Source: Glycocaulis alkaliphilus
Lineage (GTDB): Bacteria; Pseudomonadota; Alphaproteobacteria; Caulobacterales; Maricaulaceae
DNA: 64,000 nt
Direction: 5' to 3'
Assembly (NCBI RefSeq): GCF_004000605.1
Contig: NZ_CP018911.1
Location: forward strand, 558,001-622,000
A program made the position numbers and the translations under genes. This document shows, in pieces, positions 45,581 to 52,831 of the stretch; the first letter of the stretch is position 1, and each line of letters begins with the position of its first letter. The notes under the pieces were generated by a model. That model worked only from the letters and a program-made list of their open reading frames with translations, made no database searches and had not been told where the DNA came from.

Positions 45581-46088
45581 GGCCTGCCTCCCCCGTATCG
45601 TAATCCGGGAGGTCGAGCGCCTTGAACAGGGCCTCTTCGGCGCCCTCGATCCCTGTGCGGATGCGGCTGGCGCCATGGGCATAGAGCCGCTCGCAGAGGA
45701 CCTTCCAGCGGACCGCATCAAGGCGCAGGGTCAGCACATGGCTGACCGGGTCCTGCAGGGGCACGCCCAGCACCCCGGCCAGCACCTCGACCGGCAGGGT
45801 CTTGGCCAGCACGGTGAGGCTGCGGGCATTGCCGGGCGTCATCACGGCCGTGATCAGGCGCAGCTTGGGCCAGCCGATCCCGGTCAGCTCGGCTGCGCTC
45901 AGGCCGTGGGCAAAGGCGGTGCGCACCGGGCGGATCAGGCTGTCGCTGTCGGGATGATCCATGCCGAGCTGGCGCAGGACGACAGGATGAAGTCCGGGCT
46001 TGATCTGGGAGATGGCTGACAGGGCGTGGGCCACGTAGAGGATCCCGGTTCCTGCCATCTTCGACAGAGCGTCTGGTGTATATTTCAT
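45573..46088 (-). CDS. Unknown protein, first of a paralogous pair
   Basis: A 171-residue soluble protein beginning MKYTPDALSKMAGTGILYVA. ATG 46088 has GGAG 7 bases upstream; an ATG at 46100 encodes that very site and is less likely. The middle (HGLSAAELTGIGWPKLRLIT, then a VLAKTLPVEVLAGVLG block) is clearly related to the following gene. The last 50 residues (VRWKVLCERLYAHGASRIRT) align with FTKAEYARLEKALIAFGA of the paralog. The operon is preceded by an array of palindromic repeats. Function unknown. Confidence 0.65.
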   Translation of the reverse strand: MKYTPDALSKMAGTGILYVAHALSAISQIKPGLHPVVLRQLGMDHPDSDSLIRPVRTAFAHGLSAAELTGIGWPKLRLITAVMTPGNARSLTVLAKTLPVEVLAGVLGVPLQDPVSHVLTLRLDAVRWKVLCERLYAHGASRIRTGIEGAEEALFKALDLPDYDTGEAGHD

Positions 46089-46325
46089 ATCTGGCTCCAT
46101 GAATGGTTGTTGGAGCCTTGATGCTTCTGGAGAGCCGGATGGGGATCAAAGGATTATGCAGCCAACTGTCTGTTTTATCGGAATATTTTCAAACCTGACA
46201 CCGCGCCCCCCGTCCCGGCCCGGATCCGCCTGCCATGCGGGCCTGGGTGTCCTGAGCGAAGCGGCAGACCCGGCCTCCCGCGCGCTCGTCCGTCCGGCCG
46301 TCCGTCTGGCCGTCCAAAGATTCAT

Positions 46326-46540
46326 TGCAATTAATTGCAGATGCCCGCGTGCACCCACAGCGCCTCCTCCAGACAATTGCAATTAACTGCGGACGCCTGT
46401 GCGCACCCGAAGCGCCGCCCCCCCCCGGGGGCGATTGCAATCAATTGCAGATTCCCGCGCGCACCCGAAGCGCCGCCCTCCCGGCAATTGCATTCAATTG
46501 CAATTCCTTGCCACGCCGTCACCCCCGCACACAAACAACG
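46326..46540. repeat. Four units of about 55 bp with a TGCAATTAATTGCA palindrome
   Basis: Perfect palindrome TGCAATTAATTGCA at 46326-46339; variants at 46378-46391 (TGCAATTAACTGCG), 46436-46449 (TGCAATCAATTGCA) and 46489-46502 (TGCATTCAATTGCA). Spacing is 52, 58 and 53 bp. The spacers are also related, with GCACCC(A/G) and AGCGCC following at the same places. A palindromic operator array or iteron set is likely, placed upstream of the paralog-pair operon. Confidence 0.8.
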
Positions 46541-46610
46541 GCTCACCCACCCTCAAGCCTCACCGGCAGGCCCGCGATTCTCCACAAATGGCCCGCTCTG
46601 GCCCCCGCGT

Positions 46611-46701
46611 GGACAAGTTCGGACAGGTTTGGCACGCAAATGGACAAGTTTGGCACGCAAATGGACAAGTTCGGACAAGTTCGGACAAGTTTGGTCAAGT
46701 T
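46611..46701 (+). repeat. Phased array of seven GGACAAGTT copies
   Basis: Copies begin at 46611, 46621 (GGACAGGTT), 46642, 46663, 46673, 46683 and 46693 (GGTCAAGTT). Steps are 10, 21, 21, 10, 10 and 10 bp, i.e. one or two helical turns, so all copies face the same side of the DNA. The two 21-bp steps include the longer repeat ATGGACAAGTTTGGCACGCA or its half. Confidence 0.85.
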
Positions 46702-46709
46702 AACTTGAC
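46694..46709. promoter_or_regulatory. 16-bp perfect palindrome GTCAAGTTAACTTGAC
   Basis: The last element of the GGACAAGTT array is joined to its mirror image, giving GTCAAGTTAACTTGAC. This suggests a dimeric protein binding site that nucleates occupancy of the array. Confidence 0.65.
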
Positions 46710-46786
46710 TCCCCGCCAGGCGCTGACTCCCGCCATGGCCATCGCCGACTTTCCCGCGATACGCCCGCTACCCACGCCTACCGTCG

Positions 46787-46798
46787 GCAATTAATTGC
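46787..46798. repeat. Additional GCAATTAATTGC palindrome
   Basis: A perfect copy of the palindrome core, followed by AAATACCC as the units at 46326 and 46436 are followed by GATGCCC and GATTCCC. It lies about 55 bp beyond the end of the XRE gene. Confidence 0.7.
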
Positions 46799-46853
46799 AA
46801 ATACCCACGGACGCTTTCACGCCAGCGGAGAAGGCGACTGCGGGGTATGCCCG

Positions 46854-47111
46854 TCAACGTTTGAGGGCCGGATCGAAACCTTCGAAGAAATACCCGACCG
46901 GAACCTTGAGCGTGCATGCCAAGGAAAACAGCCCGGCTGCGCCGATACGGCTTGCGCCATTTTCGTATCTCTCAACCTGCTGCAGGGTCACGCCCAGTTT
47001 GGCGGCCAGGGTTTGTGAAGACATCTGCAGAATCCTGCGGCGCAGCCGGATACGTATGCCGACATGTCTGTCGATGGCACCGGTGGATCGTGCGCTGGCC
47101 ATTTGTTCCAT
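46854..47111 (-). CDS. XRE-family transcriptional regulator
   Basis: An 85-residue helix-turn-helix protein: VGIRIRLRRRILQMSSQTLA, then KLGVTLQQVERYENGASRIG and LFSLACTLKVPVGYFFEG. The QQVERYENG and YFFEG features are typical of small alphaproteobacterial XRE regulators. ATG 47111 has AGGAGG 9 bases upstream. It lies next to the repeat region and could bind it. Confidence 0.9.
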   Translation of the reverse strand: MEQMASARSTGAIDRHVGIRIRLRRRILQMSSQTLAAKLGVTLQQVERYENGASRIGAAGLFSLACTLKVPVGYFFEGFDPALKR

Positions 47112-47423
47112 ATTGGCTCGCCTCCTGCCTGTCCCCGTCCGCCATCGTGCTCAGGGGTCAGGGCCTTGGGTCGGGACAGGGCCGTTAGAGCAGATCCGGT
47201 GTCGGACATGGCCATGCCCTGGATCTCCAGACGGACAGTGCATCCATAGCGGGTATGTATGCAGAAAGCACGCCGTGGGTAAAGCCCGGAGCCAGCCCCT
47301 GACAGAGTTCGGGCGGCCGGGATGGCCGGGCGGGTCCCGTGCAGACCGGCTTTGCCAGTAACGGCAAAGCCCCATAATGCGCTGCGGGCAAGCCCCCGAG
47401 GGGCGGTTCGGCGGCGGCGGGCC
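47112..47423. other. Intergenic region (312 bp) with a hairpin
   Basis: No gene is seen. A perfect hairpin GGCTTTGCC / GGCAAAGCC with a 6-base loop lies at 47348-47371, between the end of the lipoprotein gene and the XRE gene on the minus strand. It lacks a T-run on either strand, so it is not a standard terminator. The rest is GC-rich with no recognisable signal. Confidence 0.5.
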
Positions 47424-48335
47424 CTATTGCCGTGCCAGCGCCTCTGCTCCGATCGGCAGATTGGTGGGGGGCGTCGTGCAGGGCATGGATACGAAACGCT
47501 CGCCGCGTCCCATCAGCTCGATCTGCAGACGGCGGATTTCAGCGCCGCCCCCGCACGGCAGCACCCGGGCGATGGATACCTGCCCGTGCTGCTCGAGATG
47601 AAGAAGGAAAGCGGCCGCGAGCGCGTCGCTCACTGCGGCATTGACCTGCCATGCCCGATCGGCCCCTGACCTCGCCCCGTAGACACGCCCGTCCTCGCCG
47701 CGCACATGCAGGGCGCCGGTGTCGCGCATCCCTATCGGTATCAGGGGAAACCATTCCGGTCCGGAAAAGGCCGGGTAGACCGTATCCACGCGCGGACCGA
47801 CCGCCAGCCAGGGGCTGTCAAAGAAAAAGGGCAGGATGGTGAAAATGTCCCAGACGCGCCCGTCGGCCCAGTGATGCTCCATCACGCCTGGCCAGTAGGC
47901 CTCACGCCTGGCGGAAACCGGCTCATCCATCACCGTCTGGCCGGTCATCCGGTCTACGACCCGCATCCGGCCGACCATCATGGCATCCATGTGCGAACCG
48001 AAAACCGGCCCATCGACATGGTCAAAATCGAAATTCACGACAAAGCGGGCATGGTCGCGGCGGGGCGCAGCGAGGCGCGTCTGTTCCAGCATGCGTTCGA
48101 AACGGGCGCGGAACACCGTGCGGTTGGGCTCGGGCAGGAACCATGAGAACTGCGACGTGCCGGTGACCGCACCCAGTGCGGTCTGGCGGTAAAAGCTGCT
48201 GGAGGGGTCTGCCTCGGCCACACGCGCGGGATAGGGCATGGGCATCTGATGGGCGGCAATGGACTGCCGGTCGGCGCAGGCCGTGAGCGCGAGAAGCAGG
48301 AAGGCCATGCTGGCAAACCATGGTTTTCTGGTCAT
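47424..48335 (-). CDS. Unknown lipoprotein
   Basis: A 303-residue protein with a lipoprotein signal, FASMAFLLLALTAC (lipobox LTAC, Cys about 20). The mature part has HARFVVNFDFDHVDGPVFGS, a VMDEPVSARREAYWPG stretch and WFPLIPIGMRDTGALHV, and is rich in aromatic residues. No family is recognised. The ribosome-binding site AAAGGAGG is excellent. Aligned in the same direction as two more unknown exported or anchored proteins upstream, with which it may share regulation. Confidence 0.75.
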   Translation of the reverse strand: MTRKPWFASMAFLLLALTACADRQSIAAHQMPMPYPARVAEADPSSSFYRQTALGAVTGTSQFSWFLPEPNRTVFRARFERMLEQTRLAAPRRDHARFVVNFDFDHVDGPVFGSHMDAMMVGRMRVVDRMTGQTVMDEPVSARREAYWPGVMEHHWADGRVWDIFTILPFFFDSPWLAVGPRVDTVYPAFSGPEWFPLIPIGMRDTGALHVRGEDGRVYGARSGADRAWQVNAAVSDALAAAFLLHLEQHGQVSIARVLPCGGGAEIRRLQIELMGRGERFVSMPCTTPPTNLPIGAEALARQ

Positions 48336-48408
48336 ATCGCCCTCCTTTGCCGATTCATCCAGGGAGCATCACCCGGGCCGCGCGGCAGGCACTGTAAGCA
48401 GCGGGGTG

Positions 48409-48426
48409 TTGCCATTTAATTACTAG
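48409..48426 (-). promoter_or_regulatory. Shared upstream motif, copy 1
   Basis: TTGCCATTTAATTACTAG, 74 bp before the lipoprotein start. A near copy stands 61 bp before the anchored coiled-coil gene at 49599 (copy 2 at 49660). Fifteen of 18 bases agree. It may be a common promoter or operator for the island genes. Confidence 0.4.
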
Positions 48427-48525
48427 TTGGGTGTGGTGCATAATTCTGTAGCCATCAGGCCGGGCTTTGGGGGCCTCGCAGGTCAGACGCGTCCCTCTAC
48501 CCGCCTGCTGGCCGTTAGTGCCCCG

Positions 48526-48903
48526 TCACCGGCAGCCGGCAGGATCAAGACGGCAGGTCAGCTGGAGCTCCTCAAACCCGGTCTGGCCATTGCGGAGATA
48601 GACCCCGGTTCTGGCCTCGAACTGGTCATGGGTGAGCGGCAGACCGGCAGCAGCCCGGTCCGGGTCATCCCAGAAATGGATGTGACAGTGGGTTTCACGG
48701 GCGCATAGCCGGACCAGTGCGTCTTCATACGTCTCCCGCTGGAGGGCGGACGGTCCCTCGACCAGGACGAAGTGATGAAGGACAGCGCCCTGGCGCACCG
48801 AGCGCAGGGTCCACCAGCCATCGGGCTGGGAACGGTCAGGGGTGGAGATGCCGGACGCTGCAGCAAGGGCGACAAGGCTCGCAAGCAGATGGCAGGCAGA
48901 CAT
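48526..48903 (-). CDS. Unknown small exported protein
   Basis: A 125-residue protein with a probable signal peptide (MSACHLLASLVALAAASGIS) and a mature part with VRQGAVLHHFVLVEGPSAL, RLCARETHCHIHFWDDPDRA and LQLTCRLDPAGCR. Four cysteines in the mature chain could form two disulfides in the periplasm. AGGAG stands 8 bases before ATG 48903. No family recognised. Confidence 0.68.
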   Translation of the reverse strand: MSACHLLASLVALAAASGISTPDRSQPDGWWTLRSVRQGAVLHHFVLVEGPSALQRETYEDALVRLCARETHCHIHFWDDPDRAAAGLPLTHDQFEARTGVYLRNGQTGFEELQLTCRLDPAGCR

Positions 48904-48975
48904 GGCGGGCGCTCCTGTGAGGGTTCAGGGGTCTGTCGGGGCGGGTGGCAGGCCGTTTTCCGCATCTGTCCCGGC

Positions 48976-49599
48976 CTAGAGGCGGCCAGCTTGCATGGAC
49001 AGGGCAAGGCCGGTGCCTCTCTCGGGATCGTAGGCGCAGGCATAGGTGTGAGGCTGCCAGGCCCCGAACCCGTTCTGCAACTCGATCCGGTCGCCGGCAT
49101 AGATGATGACGCCATGCCCCCCGTCGGCCACGCTCACCACGCGGGTAAAGCGGCGCTCGCCGGGCCGGGTGGTCCAGCGCGACCGGTAGCGGGCAAGACT
49201 TTCCAGGCTGGCCCGGCAGGCATAGTGGGCGTCTGCCAGATGATGGTCGGCCCAGCAGGAGGGAGAACGCCGGCACACCGCCTGCCTGATCGCATCGCGG
49301 CGGGCCTGCTCGGCCTGGTCTGCTGCCGCACGCGCCTCGCGGTCCAGCTGGCGCGCTTCACGGGCTGCCTCGCGGATGCGCCGTTCGACCGCGCGCGCGG
49401 CCTGGCGTGCCTGCCTTTCGGCCGCCTCGTCCTGGCGGGCCTGGAGGCGTTCCGCTTCGCGCAGCGCCCGGCCTGGCAGCAGCTGGTCAAGGGTCACCGC
49501 AAAGAGGCCGAGAACAAAATACCCGGCCAGCCCGGCCCCGATAATCTTCCACACCAGCCCGCGTCTGCGGGCCGGCGCCCGGCGTGATCCTTTTCCCAT
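48976..49599 (-). CDS. Unknown membrane-anchored coiled-coil protein
   Basis: A 207-residue protein: a basic N-terminus (MGKGSRRAPARRRG), one membrane helix (IIGAGLAGYFVLGLFAVTL), a long Arg/Ala/Glu coiled coil (about 45-105) and a globular C-terminal part with CRRSPSCWADHHLADAHYAC and YACAYDPERGTGLALSM. N-in topology places the C-terminus in the periplasm, where its cysteines could pair. AGGAGG lies 6 bases before ATG 49599. The gene is 72 bp upstream of the small exported protein gene in the same direction. Confidence 0.7.
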   Translation of the reverse strand: MGKGSRRAPARRRGLVWKIIGAGLAGYFVLGLFAVTLDQLLPGRALREAERLQARQDEAAERQARQAARAVERRIREAAREARQLDREARAAADQAEQARRDAIRQAVCRRSPSCWADHHLADAHYACRASLESLARYRSRWTTRPGERRFTRVVSVADGGHGVIIYAGDRIELQNGFGAWQPHTYACAYDPERGTGLALSMQAGRL

Positions 49600-49659
49600 C
49601 CCCGTCCTCCTGTCCAGCATGGCGGGTCATGTCCAGGCTGACAGCCTAAAGGCGGAAAC

Positions 49660-49677
49660 TTGCCATTTCATTATCAG
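49660..49677 (-). promoter_or_regulatory. Shared upstream motif, copy 2
   Basis: TTGCCATTTCATTATCAG, matching the element at 48409-48426 and located 61 bp before the ATG of the anchored coiled-coil gene, in the divergent region shared with the XRE gene at 49757. Confidence 0.4.
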
Positions 49678-49756
49678 TAGCAGCACAACACGCCACCCTG
49701 ATTGGTTACGCATCAGCCCCGCTGCGCCCTAAACCTTGAGGCAGGGAGCAGCGCTG

Positions 49757-50098
49757 ATGACCGACTTGCGGACACGTTTTGGCAGACTGCTGGCCGCTCA
49801 CCGGCGCCGCGCCGGTATGACCCAGCAGGATCTGGCCGAAGCGGTGGATGCCAGCGTGTACATGATTTCCAAGATGGAAAGCAGTGCATCGGGTACCAGC
49901 TTTTCCATGATCGAGCGGCTGGCCCGGGCGCTGTCGCTGGACCCGGCCGAGCTGTTCACCGCAGACCTGCCCGCCTCCCATTTCCAGCGCAGCGCCTATG
50001 GGCGCATTACCCGTCAGCTCGTCGATCTTGATGAAGACGAGCTGGAATGGCTCGAAGGTGTGATCACCGCCGCCCTGAAAGTCCGCAGGCCCGGATGA
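49757..50098 (+). CDS. XRE-family transcriptional regulator
   Basis: A 113-residue protein. FGRLLAAHRRRAGMTQQDLA, EAVDASVYMISKMESSASG and MIERLARALSLDPAELF form the XRE helix-turn-helix. The C-terminus (AYGRITRQLVDLDEDELEWL) is a short acidic helical extension that may dimerise. ATG 49757 is used; the frame is open to 49736 without a better start. It is divergent from the anchored coiled-coil gene and could control it. Confidence 0.9.
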   Translation: MTDLRTRFGRLLAAHRRRAGMTQQDLAEAVDASVYMISKMESSASGTSFSMIERLARALSLDPAELFTADLPASHFQRSAYGRITRQLVDLDEDELEWLEGVITAALKVRRPG

Positions 50099-50207
50099 GC
50101 CTGAAAATGACATTGATGGCAATACCGCTCCCGGACGGCCCGGCATGGGGGACAGGCCGCGGATCCTCGGCCTCCGGGCTGATGCGCCGGACCATGGTCG
50201 GTCAAAA

Positions 50208-50219
50208 GCAATTAATTGC
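50208..50219. promoter_or_regulatory. GCAATTAATTGC palindrome upstream of the ROK-like regulator
   Basis: A perfect copy of the palindrome found in the array at 46326-46502, followed by AAAT as at 46787, and centred about 51 bp before ATG 50265. Its position suits an autoregulatory operator. Confidence 0.55.
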
Positions 50220-50264
50220 AAATCGCATGGCAGCGGCCCGGCCTGCTGCGCACGAGGCCGCGGC

Positions 50265-51326
50265 ATGAAGGCGCGGTTTTACCGGTTTCTGGGGGCACTC
50301 GCCCGGTCAGATGAACCCCTCACCCAGGCGCAGATCGTCACGGCGTCAGGCCTTTCCCAGGCGACGGTGAGCCGCTGCGCCCAGGAAGGGATCAGACAGG
50401 GCCTGCTGGCCGCGACCGGGCTGGACTCATGCACGCCTGGCCGCCCGGCCTCTGCCTATCAGCTGATCCGCGAGAATGTCTATGTGGCCGGGTGCATCGT
50501 GCGTCCCGGCCGGTTCGAGATCGGCCTTTACGATCTGGATCTCGACCCGGTCCGCCTCAACGGACACACGCTTCGGCCCGCCGGGTTTCCCATGACCGCG
50601 TGGAGCGATGCGGACATAATAGAGGCGATTACCGGCCCGCTGGAGGACTGGCGGCGCTTCGGCCCTGTCCGTGAGCGCCTCGGCCTGATCAGTGTCATCG
50701 ACTATCATCACGGCGTCCCGCCCGAACGCCTTGCCGGACTCGAGCGTGCGCTGAGCGGACATTTCGGTCTTGCCTGCGCTGTCACCGATCCGCCCGGGCA
50801 GGCGGCCGCCCACGCCGTATACCATTGGCCCGCACTCGCCGGACGCGTGCTGTTCTGTGTCTGGCTGGAGGGCGATCTGATGTGGTGCCAGTATTATGAG
50901 GCTGGCTGGCCGGCGGGCCGGCTGAAGATGGCAAGGCCACCTGAAGATTTTCTACAGGTACCCGACCGGGGCGCGCCCACCCCCGAGCATCCCGTCCATG
51001 GGTTTGCCGACACGCCAGGCTGGGTGAAGGAGGACGGCCCCCTGGCTCCGAGCGCGGCGCGCCAGCTGGACCAGCAGGCAGAGCGTCTGGCAAGACGGCT
51101 CTTCCCGCATAGCCTGGCCAGGTTTCATGAGGAGATTCCCCTCGCGGGGGTGATCGCTGGCACCTGGCGCCGCGACGTGCTTGAACGGGCGGCCCAGTCC
51201 CTGTCCAGGCTTCACGCCCATAATTACCCGCACAAGCCTGGATTTGCGTGTATCGGCCTTCATGTCGCGGGCGAGGGCGCAGCCATCGCTGCAGATCTCG
51301 CGGCCACCCGGCTGACCCTGGCATGA
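50265..51326 (+). CDS. ROK-like transcriptional regulator with degenerate sugar-kinase domain
   Basis: A 353-residue protein. The N-terminal winged helix (FLGALARSDEPLTQAQIVTA, SGLSQATVSRCAQEGIRQGL, followed by GRPASAYQL) is as in ROK repressors such as NagC, Mlc and XylR. The rest keeps only the outline of a ROK fold (YVAGCIVRPGRFEIGLYDLD; GLISVIDYHHGVPPERLAGL) and lacks the clear phosphate loop and zinc-cysteine motif, so kinase activity is unlikely. ATG 50265 is preceded by GAGG. The palindrome 50 bp upstream also occurs in the array before the paralog-pair operon. Confidence 0.7.
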   Translation: MKARFYRFLGALARSDEPLTQAQIVTASGLSQATVSRCAQEGIRQGLLAATGLDSCTPGRPASAYQLIRENVYVAGCIVRPGRFEIGLYDLDLDPVRLNGHTLRPAGFPMTAWSDADIIEAITGPLEDWRRFGPVRERLGLISVIDYHHGVPPERLAGLERALSGHFGLACAVTDPPGQAAAHAVYHWPALAGRVLFCVWLEGDLMWCQYYEAGWPAGRLKMARPPEDFLQVPDRGAPTPEHPVHGFADTPGWVKEDGPLAPSAARQLDQQAERLARRLFPHSLARFHEEIPLAGVIAGTWRRDVLERAAQSLSRLHAHNYPHKPGFACIGLHVAGEGAAIAADLAATRLTLA

Positions 51327-51737
51327 GGAAATCCAGCCCGCATGCCTGCGCCAAAAACAGCCGAATTAATTTTATTCAGGGATGGCTTTAACTTGTCCAT
51401 GAATTTGTCCACGAAAACTCGCATATTGCTCCGTATAAAGAATATTTGAACATTCATGCCAGTAGCTCATACAATTAATTTATAACATCTTATAGGTTTC
51501 GCGGGAGAAGGGAAGGGGGGAAGATTTTGAACATTACCAAATGCAACAAAATGAGATTTCTTCCCGAATGGCACGGGTTGGGACTGAAATGGCGTGAATG
51601 AAAGCGCCCCGGGGGGCGGCAGGTCTGCGCGGAAAATCCGTGCAGACAGGGTTTGACATTATTGGCAGGCTCACGGGCCCCGGCCGTCGCGGGGGGCGAG
51701 GCGGGGACGAGGGGCAGGGCGGAAGAATCTTGAAAGG
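51327..51737. other. AT-rich intergenic region beside the tRNA gene (411 bp)
   Basis: No gene is convincing. 51355-51500 is distinctly AT-rich. It holds AACTTGTCC (51390-51398) and AATTTGTCC (51402-51410), which are inverted copies of the GGACAAGTT repeat, and imperfect relatives of the AATTAATT palindrome at about 51363 and 51472. 51600-51735 is very GC-rich with a CGCCCCGGGGGGCG hairpin at 51605. Confidence 0.65.
51390..51410 (-). repeat. Two inverted copies of the GGACAAGTT repeat
   Basis: AACTTGTCC (51390-51398) and AATTTGTCC (51402-51410), 12 bp apart. They are the reverse complement of the array at 46611-46701 and lie at the opposite end of the island, about 4.7 kb away. Confidence 0.6.
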
Positions 51738-51814
51738 TGGTGGGCCCGGAGGGACTCGAACCCCCAACCAAGCGGTTATGAGCCGCCGGCTCTGACCAGT
51801 TGAGCTACAGGCCC
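51738..51814 (-). tRNA. tRNA with CAT anticodon (elongator Met or Ile2)
   Basis: On the minus strand the sequence folds as a full cloverleaf: acceptor GGGCCTG / CGGGCCC (with one G-T pair), D arm GCTC..GAGC, anticodon stem GGCGG / CCGCT around CTCATAA, T arm GGGGG TTCGAGT CCCTC, discriminator A and an encoded CCA (51738-51740). The anticodon CAT fits elongator tRNA-Met, or tRNA-Ile whose C is changed to lysidine; the CGCTTGGT stretch slightly favours Ile2. Confidence 0.95.
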
Positions 51815-52042
51815 ACCGTGGCGCCGTGATAGCGCACGCTGGCGGCAGGGGAAAGCGCGTGGTTCACGCACAGTTCAGCAGCCTTGCGGCAGACAGCACG
51901 GACACCGCGCCACACGGCGGCAACCGGCCTGCCTTGGTTTTGCCGTATCGCGGTGAGGTCATGCCTGAGCGGTGAACCGCGCGCTGTCCGGCGCGTTTAG
52001 CGTGGGGGCCGATGCCCTCAGGATTGAAGATGGAGATTGATT

Positions 52043-52825
52043 ATGCCGCATGTTTCGAGTTTTGCCATTGCCCGAAAGGCACTCCACCGCCGGTTCGCTG
52101 GCGCGGTGCTCGCCGGCGGCCTGCTGCTGGGCGCCGCGGCGTTCCTGCCGGTTCCTGCCCTGGCTCAGGATGTCGTGCCCGGCGAGACGCAGGAGGGCCG
52201 CCTGTCCCTGTCGGCGCGCGGCGAGGTGCGCATCGCGCCGGATCTGGCTACGGTAACCGCTGGCGCGCAGACCCGCGCCGACACGGCGGCAGAGGCGCTG
52301 GCAGCCAATGCCCGCGCAATGTCTGGCGTATTTCAGGCGCTGGAGCGGGCCGGCATCGCCCGGCGTGACATCCAGACCTCCGGCCTGTCGCTGAATGCGG
52401 TCTACGCGCCCTATGATGCCCAACGCGGCAACGACCAGCGCATTGTCGGCTATGAAGCCAGCAACACGGTGCGCGTGATCGTACGTGACATGGACAGGGT
52501 GGGCCGGACGATCGATGCGCTGGTCGCGTCGGGGGCCAACCAGCTTCAGGGCGTCAGCTTCACCCACTCCGATCCATCTGCCGCACGTGACCAGGCGCGC
52601 CGCCAGGCCGTCAGCGAGCTGAACCGCCTGCGGGCCCTTTACGCCGAGGCGGCAGGCATTTCGACCGGCCGGCTCATTTCGCTCAGTGAAAGCGGCACGA
52701 GCCAGCCCTATCCGATGATGTATGCGCGTGCAGAATCCCTCGCCATGGATGCCGGTACCGAGATTGCCTCGGGTGAGATCACGGTGTCGGTCAATCTGGA
52801 TGCCGTGTGGGCAATCCGGCCCTGA
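52043..52825 (+). CDS. SIMPL-domain (DUF541) exported protein
   Basis: A 260-residue protein with a long signal peptide (RRFAGAVLAGGLLLGAAAFL, cleavage near ALA/QD). The SIMPL domain begins RLSLSARGEVRIAPDLATVT and continues with GIARRDIQTSGLSLNAVY, IVGYEASNTVRVIVRDMDRV and EITVSVNLDAVW. Proteins of this family are periplasmic or outer-membrane-associated and often linked to oxidative stress; the biochemical role is unclear. ATG 52043 has GGAG 7 bases upstream. Confidence 0.87.
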   Translation: MPHVSSFAIARKALHRRFAGAVLAGGLLLGAAAFLPVPALAQDVVPGETQEGRLSLSARGEVRIAPDLATVTAGAQTRADTAAEALAANARAMSGVFQALERAGIARRDIQTSGLSLNAVYAPYDAQRGNDQRIVGYEASNTVRVIVRDMDRVGRTIDALVASGANQLQGVSFTHSDPSAARDQARRQAVSELNRLRALYAEAAGISTGRLISLSESGTSQPYPMMYARAESLAMDAGTEIASGEITVSVNLDAVWAIRP

Positions 52826-52831
52826 TGCCGG

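Larger units (their letters stand above)
46101..46853. other. Repeat-rich intergenic region (753 bp)
   Basis: No gene is convincing; open frames here follow the repeats and have no ribosome-binding sites. The stretch holds four units of an AT-rich palindrome (46326-46502), one separate copy (46787-46798), a helically phased GGACAAGTT array (46611-46701) and a 16-bp palindrome (46694-46709). The base composition alternates between AT-rich repeats and very GC-rich spacers. Confidence 0.8.

Noticed and set aside
46326-46540. CRISPR array
   Set aside because: Units are 52-58 bp with related, not unique, spacers and imperfect palindromes; no cas gene is in the window.
46325-46708. Plus-strand open frame with repeated QMDKFGT-like residues
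   Set aside because: It is read through the palindrome and GGACAAGTT arrays, has no ribosome-binding site, and all three frames show similar repeats, so the DNA repeats explain it.
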